From: Omphiscola glabra
Taxonomy: Eukaryota > Mollusca > Gastropoda > Lymnaeidae
Direction: 5' to 3'
Assembly: GCA_964017045.1 (NCBI GenBank)
Contig: OZ024795.1
Span: 53,979,350-54,043,349, forward strand
Length of the DNA: 64,000 bases
Shown here: one piece after another, positions 60,101-64,000 of the stretch
How the letters are laid out: each line of letters begins with the position of its first letter
How positions within the stretch are numbered: position 1 is the stretch's first letter
Notes under the pieces: model-generated
Told to the model about the DNA's origin: nothing
The model's database searches: none
Seen by the model: the letters and a program-made list of their open reading frames with translations, nothing else
Translations under genes and position numbers: made by a program

Positions 60101-60219
60101 ACCAACACCGACTCATTGGACGTGCTCCTGGACGTCTTCCTGCCGGCGATGACTCCGATGATGAGAATAGCCAGGTAGAAGACGACAACGGCGACCAGGC
60201 CAGGAATGTTGACCGTCAT
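48112..60219 (-). CDS. SLC5A7-like: High-affinity choline transporter-like SLC5 protein, copy B
   Basis: Eight minus-strand exons: 60219-60054, 58184-58077, 56569-56414, 52083-51935, 50620-50474, 50196-50067, 49261-49044, 48666-48112; 543 codons with stop, 542 residues. It begins [20 protein letters not shown] and has [68 protein letters not shown] (sequon Asn288), [17 protein letters not shown] (Asp336) and [19 protein letters not shown], matching vertebrate CHT segment by segment. As in SLC5 proteins it should be a plasma-membrane sodium-coupled carrier with about 13 spans. The Lys/Arg-rich tail (about 60 residues) differs from copy A and from the vertebrate tail. First seven exon lengths equal those of copy A, so the pair arose by tandem duplication; this copy keeps the canonical SADS. 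Exon 2 must end at the weak donor gtgggg (58077), which begins a 28-bp array. Confidence 0.94.
48845..49060 (-). repeat. Donor-containing minisatellite at the end of copy B exon 7, about 52 bp x 4
   Basis: Minus strand: exon 7 ends GACATCATCCGTCCACAG|gtacggttggggggag. Three further units repeat the exon tail plus donor region (gacatcatccgtccacaagtacggttg and variants) separated by g-rich sequence; in these the CAG has become CAA or CTA while GTAC remains. Confidence 0.9.
49625..50045. repeat. Two arrays in intron 6 of copy B: 22 bp x 6 and 54 bp x 4
   Basis: 49625-49765 repeats attaccaaagcatgattaag; 49838-50045 repeats ctaagtatgatgcatcaaga + gttttttgttgattaaatga + aagtagctaagcct. The second ends about 20 bp from the exon 6 donor (50067) without exon bases. 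Confidence 0.88.
50935..51525. repeat. Related short arrays, 21-22 bp units
   Basis: tttgtcccagtcaatgatag x 3-4, then many copies of cactgtccctgtaacttata (51060-51525) with older variants on the left and near-identical copies on the right. In intron 4 of copy B. Confidence 0.9.
51785..51930. repeat. Minisatellite, about 37 bp x 4, abutting the copy B exon 4 donor
   Basis: Unit ttttagccctagggtctaac + ttgtctaacaagtca; the last unit ends 8-10 bp from the exon end at 51935 (donor gtaaat). Intron-derived. Confidence 0.9.
52084..53682 (-). other. Intron 3 of copy B, 3' part
   Basis: AT-rich unique sequence with G and C homopolymers (52295, 53448-53466). No exon or complete element identified. Confidence 0.4.
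53683..54049. mobile_element. Old hAT-like element, about 367 bp
   Basis: Left end caagtgtttctcaaactacg followed by gcccgcgg; right end aaaatttgaggatcccctg. This matches the usual termini of hAT-derived elements. Flanks ctctatgg and ttctagag agree at 5 of 8 positions, so the target duplication is only suggestive. Confidence 0.55.
54610..54730. repeat. 12-bp tandem repeat
   Basis: About 10 units of cattgtcgtctc or cattgtcttctc. Confidence 0.88.
55055..55390. repeat. Interstitial telomere-like tract
   Basis: About 330 bp of mixed ccctaa and cccaaa hexamers (reverse strand ttaggg/tttggg), with a few ccctaac words also at 54870. Animal telomeres are TTAGGG, so this is a degenerate internal telomeric sequence in intron 3 of copy B. 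Confidence 0.85.
55391..56195. other. Rest of intron 3 of copy B with a 34-bp x 5 array
   Basis: 55680-55880 has loosely repeated attcagtgcac words; 55990-56195 repeats catacaaacggccaaaacaa + tactctctaaaaat. No exon. Confidence 0.7.
56935..58110 (-). repeat. Exon-derived minisatellite at the end of copy B exon 2, about 28 bp x 38
   Basis: Minus strand: exon 2 ends TTTGGGGTATTGTCTGTCAC + TCATTATAG|gtgggg. The unit ggggtattgtctgtcactca + ttataggt is the coding sequence for Gly-Tyr-Cys-Leu-Ser-Leu-Ile-Ile plus its donor, repeated for 1.1 kb. Some units lack ttata or gain an extra ttata. Confidence 0.94.
58305..58715. repeat. Minisatellite, 34 bp x 12
   Basis: Unit cccttaattccctcatccca + cattcttctcccac. 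Open frames on the minus strand ([11 protein letters not shown] repeats) are artefacts. In intron 1 of copy B. Confidence 0.94.
58716..60020. repeat. Irregular C/T-rich array with a 610-bp segmental duplication
   Basis: Loose repeats of cattccctcatccccacatt and ctcccattcc. A long block including cccaacatttccccatcccc...catctatgcagtcccccatc...acgcctacatccctc occurs near 59040-59220 and again near 59650-59830. The array reaches to about 35 bp from the exon 1 donor (60054). Confidence 0.9.
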
Positions 60220-60462
60220 GTTGACCTCATAGAGCGTGGAACGTCAGGCGCTCCCAGGCCGCGCTGTGCACCGACTAAACAGACACACACATCAAGAATA
60301 ATATTTTGAAATTATTCTTTTACTAATAATATTACCCGTCAAAAAATGACGGATTTCTTAGTTTATTATTTGTTAACGGGTTTTCCCACAAACTATGCGT
60401 AACTTACTGCCGTATGAGACACGTGATATGTAAGAGTTAATCTTTACGGAAATCGGATTTGT
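60220..60462 (-). promoter_or_regulatory. Probable 5' flank or UTR of copy B
   Basis: Only about 240 bp of unique sequence separates the start codon from a 1.1-kb array. It includes a GC-rich block just before the ATG and the imperfect palindrome cccgtcaaaaaatgacgg at about 60330. No clear core promoter motif. Confidence 0.3.
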
Positions 60463-61595
60463 TTTGTGCTGTACGACTCATTCGTTGTATTGTGCTGTAC
60501 GACTCATTCGTTGTATTGTGCTGTACGACTCATTCGTTGTATTGTGCTGTACGACTCATTCGTTGTTTTGTGCTGTACGACTCATTCGTTGTTTTGTGCT
60601 GTACGACTCATTCGTTGTTTTGTGCTGTACGACTCATTCGTTGTATTGTGTTGTACGACTCATTCGTTGTTTTGTGCTGTACGACTCATTCGTTGTTTTG
60701 TGCTGTACGACTCATTCGTTGTTTTGTGCTGTACGACTCATTCGTTGTTTTGTGCTGTACGACTCATTCGTTGTTTTGTGCTGTACGACTCATTCGTTGT
60801 TTTGTGTTGTACGACTCATTCGTTGTTTTGTGCTGTACGACTCATTCGTTGTTTTGTGTTGTACGACTCATTCGTTGTTTTGTGTTGTACGACTCATTCG
60901 TTGTTTTGTGCTGTACGACTCATTCGTTGTTTTGTGTTGTACGACTCATTCGTTGTTTTGTGTTGTACGACTCATTCGTTGTTTTGTGTTGTACGACTCA
61001 TTCGTTGTTTTGTGTTGTACGACTCATTCGTTGTTTTGTGTTGTACGACTCATTCGTTGTTTTGTGTTGTACGACTCATTCGTTGTTTTGTGTTGTACGA
61101 CTCATTCGTTGTTTTGTGTTGTACGACTCATTCGTTGTTTTGTGTTGTACGACTCATTCGTTGTTTTGTGCTGTACGACTCATTTGTTGTATTGTGCTGT
61201 ACGACCCATTCAATATTTTGTGCTGTACGACTCATTCGTTGTATTTTGTTGTACGACCCATTCAATATTTTGTGCTGTACGACTCATTCGTTGTATTTTG
61301 CTGTACGACCCATTCAATATTTTGTGCTGTACGACTCATTTGTTGTATTGTGCTGTACGACCCATTCAATATTTTGTGCTGTACGACTCATTCGTTGTTT
61401 TGTGCTGTACGACCCATTCAATATTTTGTGCTGTACGACTCATTCGTTGTATTGTGCTGTACGACCCATTCAATATTTTGTGCTGTACGACTCATTCGTT
61501 GTATTGTGCTGTACGACCCATTCAATATTTTGTGCTGTACGACTCATTCGTTGTTTTGTGCTGCACGACTCATTCGTTGTTTTGTGTTGTACGCT
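60463..61595. repeat. Minisatellite, 26 bp x about 43
   Basis: Unit tgtgctgtacgactcattcg + ttgttt. The right third alternates with gtacgacccattcaatattt units as a 52-bp dimer. Open frames of up to 506 codons are artefacts of a stop-free unit. Confidence 0.95.
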
Positions 61596-61614
61596 TTCAA
61601 ATTTTCCTTTACTT

Positions 61615-61970
61615 ACGTGTCCTTATATCCTCTATATCTATTATATTCTCTTTTATCATCTTATATCCTCTAATATCCTCTATATCCTTTTATATCATCT
61701 TATATCCTCTTATATCCTCTTATATCCTCTATATCCTCTTATATCATCTTATATCCTCTTATATCCTCTATATCTATTATATCCTCTAATATCATCTATA
61801 TCCTTTTATATCATCTTATATACTCTTATATCTTATATATCCTCTATATCCTCTTATATTCTCTATATTCTCTTATATCCCCTTATATCCTTCTATATCC
61901 TCTTATATCCCCTTATATCCTTCTATATCCTCTTATATCCCCTTATATCCTTCTATATCCTCTTATACTT
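61615..61970. repeat. Pyrimidine/AT-rich degenerate repeat
   Basis: Words such as cttatatcctctatatcc and ccttatatccttctatatcc, about 11-29 bp periods. Confidence 0.88.
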
Positions 61971-62139
61971 ACAATTAACATCTTAAGGTATATAATTACC
62001 CCCCTCCCCGAAAGAAAGATTACACAAATTTTCTAATGTTAATATAGTTCGTGGTTCTCAAACGTTTTCGAACAACCACCCATTGAATCCATAAATGTAA
62101 CATTTTTTTCGAGTAAAAAGTCACATCAATACCACAACT

Positions 62140-62632
62140 ATCCAATATACAACTGGCCAATATACAACTGGACAACATACAACTGGCCAACATGCAACTG
62201 GTCAATATGCAACTAGCCAATATGCAACTGGTCAATATGCAACTAGCCAATATGCAACTAGCCAACATGCAAATGGCCAATATGCAACTGGTCAACATGC
62301 AACTGGCCAACATGCAACTGGCCAACATGCAACTGGCCAACATGCAACTGGCCAACATACAACTGGCCAACATGCAACTGGCCAACATGCAACTGGCCAA
62401 CATGCAACTGTCAACATGCAACTGGCCAACATGCAACTGGCCAACATGCAACTGGCCAACATGCAACTGGCCAACATGCAACTGGCCAACATGCAACTGG
62501 CCAACATACAACTGGCCAACATACAACTGGCCAACATGCAACTGGCCAACATGCAACTGGCCAACATACAACTGGCCAACATACAACTGGCCAACATACA
62601 ACTGGCCAACATGCAACTGGCCAATATACGCA
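62140..62632. repeat. Minisatellite, 15 bp x 32
   Basis: Unit aacatgcaactggcc with gc/ac variants. A one-unit deletion at 62410 (caactgtcaac) shifts phase. ggcc and catg palindromes recur each unit. Confidence 0.95.
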
Positions 62633-62689
62633 GCTTTGCTCGGGCTTGTATTCGGGGGCAAACACAACTTCTAAAGAAGTGTTATCATC

Positions 62690-63068
62690 AGCGTACACGT
62701 TAATGAAGAGCCGTGCCAATAGCACTTCACTAAAGAACACGTTAATGTAGAGCCGTGCCAATAGCACTTCACAAAAGAACACGTTAATGAAGAGCCGTGC
62801 CAATAGCACTTCACTCAAGAATACGTTGATGTAGAGCCGTGCCAATAGCACTTCACTAAAGAACACGTTAATGTAGAGCCGTGCCAATAGCACTTCACTC
62901 AAGAACACGTTAATGTAGAGCCGTGCCAATAGCACTTCACTCAAGAACACGTTAATGTAGAGCCGTGCCAATAGCACTTCACTCAAGAACACGTTAATGT
63001 AGAGCCGTGCCAATAGCACTTCACTAAAGTACACGTTAATGTAGAGCCGTGCCAATAGCACTTCACTA
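62690..63068. repeat. Minisatellite, 42 bp x 9
   Basis: Unit gaacacgttaatgtagagcc + gtgccaatagcacttcacta + aa; gtgccaatagcac contains a short inverted repeat (gtgc/gcac). Confidence 0.93.
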
Positions 63069-63231
63069 TGTTTGATATTATTAACGGCTTCCAAAAAAAA
63101 AAAGGGTTTATGATTTTTTAATACAGCTTTTGGGATAAATGGATTAAGACTAAACTTTCCAGGAACTTTCATCATTTTGTCCCAGGTACATTACACCTAT
63201 GAGCTATTTCTTGTTCACAACTGAATTAAAG

Positions 63232-63405
63232 AGAATTCAGGAACGGAGTGAGACAGAAAGAAAGTGAGAGAGAAAGAACGTGAGTGAGAAAGAAAGAAAG
63301 TGAGAGAGAAAGAAAGGGAGAGAGAGAGAAAGAAAGAAAGGGAGAGAGAAAAAAAGGAGTGAGATAGGGAATGAGAGAGGAGAGAGAGAAAGTAGGGATT
63401 GAGAC
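63232..63405. repeat. Purine-rich gagaaagaaag tract
   Basis: Imperfect (gaaa)n and (ga)n with agtgagagagaaagaaag words. Confidence 0.88.
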
Positions 63406-64000
63406 GTGAGACACACTGGATAAATCTGAACTCCCTAACAAGGGAGACGCTTGAGACTCCCTGAAGATCCATGACTTTGATGCCCCCTCCCCCCACTCTA
63501 ATTCACGGCATCTACAAAGCAAATAATTTTGAAGAGCTTACATTTAAAAAGCTATATAAAGTATTCGTAGTCGTATATAAAGTATTCGTAGTCGACCAAA
63601 AATTCTGCCCCAAAATAAGTGACGCCATGGGTGGACCTCCCCCGTTCCCATCTTCCTGCGGCCTTGACCCCCCTCCTGAAACAAACAAACAAACCCTCAT
63701 CTCTCCCGAGGGCCATGCAAGTTTGAGAATTTAACATTTCCGGAAATGGCTCATGGCGGAAGTGCAATTTTGATTAATCTTTTTTCAAGAAGAAAAAAAG
63801 GGATACGATAATAAGTGGGGTGGGGTGGGGTGGAGTTTTAAATAGTAGTACATGGGTTATCTATTAAAACTCACCCACAGCGAAACGTTGATTACGACCA
63901 TAATTTAGATCAATGAAAGCATTGTTTAAGCTCCTTCGACATCCCCCGTTAACTTTGACCAGGGGTTCTAAAACAATTTTGTAGCCTTGCATCCCCTTTC
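63406..64000. other. Right edge, no gene seen
   Basis: Unique sequence with a small direct repeat (aagtattcgtagtcg twice at about 63560-63595) and ggggt runs at 63820. From 63960 the sequence caggggttctaaaacaattt looks like the start of another hAT-like element running out of the window. Confidence 0.4.

Noticed and set aside
60459..61986. Plus-strand open frames of 404-506 codons (CCTTHSLFCAVRLIRCFVLYDSF repeats cut short here)
   Set aside because: All three frames are the same 26-bp minisatellite read in rotating phases.
62020..63175. Open frames through the 15-bp and 42-bp arrays (QLANM, VLLARLYINV repeats)
   Set aside because: Unit lengths are multiples of three and lack stops; repeat artefacts on both strands.
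1..64000. tRNA or rRNA genes, riboswitches, bacterial operons
   Set aside because: No A/B-box cloverleaf, rRNA core or prokaryotic gene organisation was seen by eye; a tRNA scan would be decisive.

Overview
The window is animal nuclear DNA: AT-rich, with interrupted genes, GT-AG introns, many minisatellites and short hAT-like transposons. A lophotrochozoan, probably a mollusc, is my best guess from gene style and repeat load, but the sequence does not prove it. None of the long uninterrupted reading frames is a gene; most are phases of tandem repeats. The real genes were rebuilt from exon pieces whose splice sites and codon phases fit.

Layout. (1) 1-2259, plus: last three exons of a GET4-like gene (tail-anchored protein targeting). 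(2) 8813-30805, plus: two runs of phase-compatible small exons encoding unrecognised Trp/Pro/Arg/Tyr-rich proteins; the second is a complete 139-residue model. (3) 13196-16350, minus: a broken, intron-bearing transposon-type gene lying in an intron of the first run, followed downstream by a degenerate tandem array carrying microexon-like segments. (4) 31682-44411 and 48112-60219, minus: two complete tandem paralogues of a high-affinity-choline-transporter-like SLC5 gene, each with eight coding exons; the first seven exons have identical lengths (166, 108, 156, 149, 147, 130, 218 nt). Models give 533 and 542 residues.

Between and inside these are roughly 40 tandem arrays (about 30 percent of the window by eye), at least seven hAT-like elements bounded by inverted termini and 8-bp target duplications, LINE 3' ends, and a Penelope-like fragment with a GIY-YIG region that is itself interrupted by one of the hAT-like elements.

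The most unusual signal is a repeated association of minisatellites with 5' splice sites. In five introns of three genes the repeat unit contains the end of the preceding exon plus its splice donor, multiplied from about 4 to about 38 times. The intron 24019-29580 also holds a 2.3-kb array whose 29-bp unit contains a consensus donor in sense orientation. Other arrays were seeded from a transposon terminus with its target duplication and from a LINE 3' end, so the origin of several minisatellites can be read directly.
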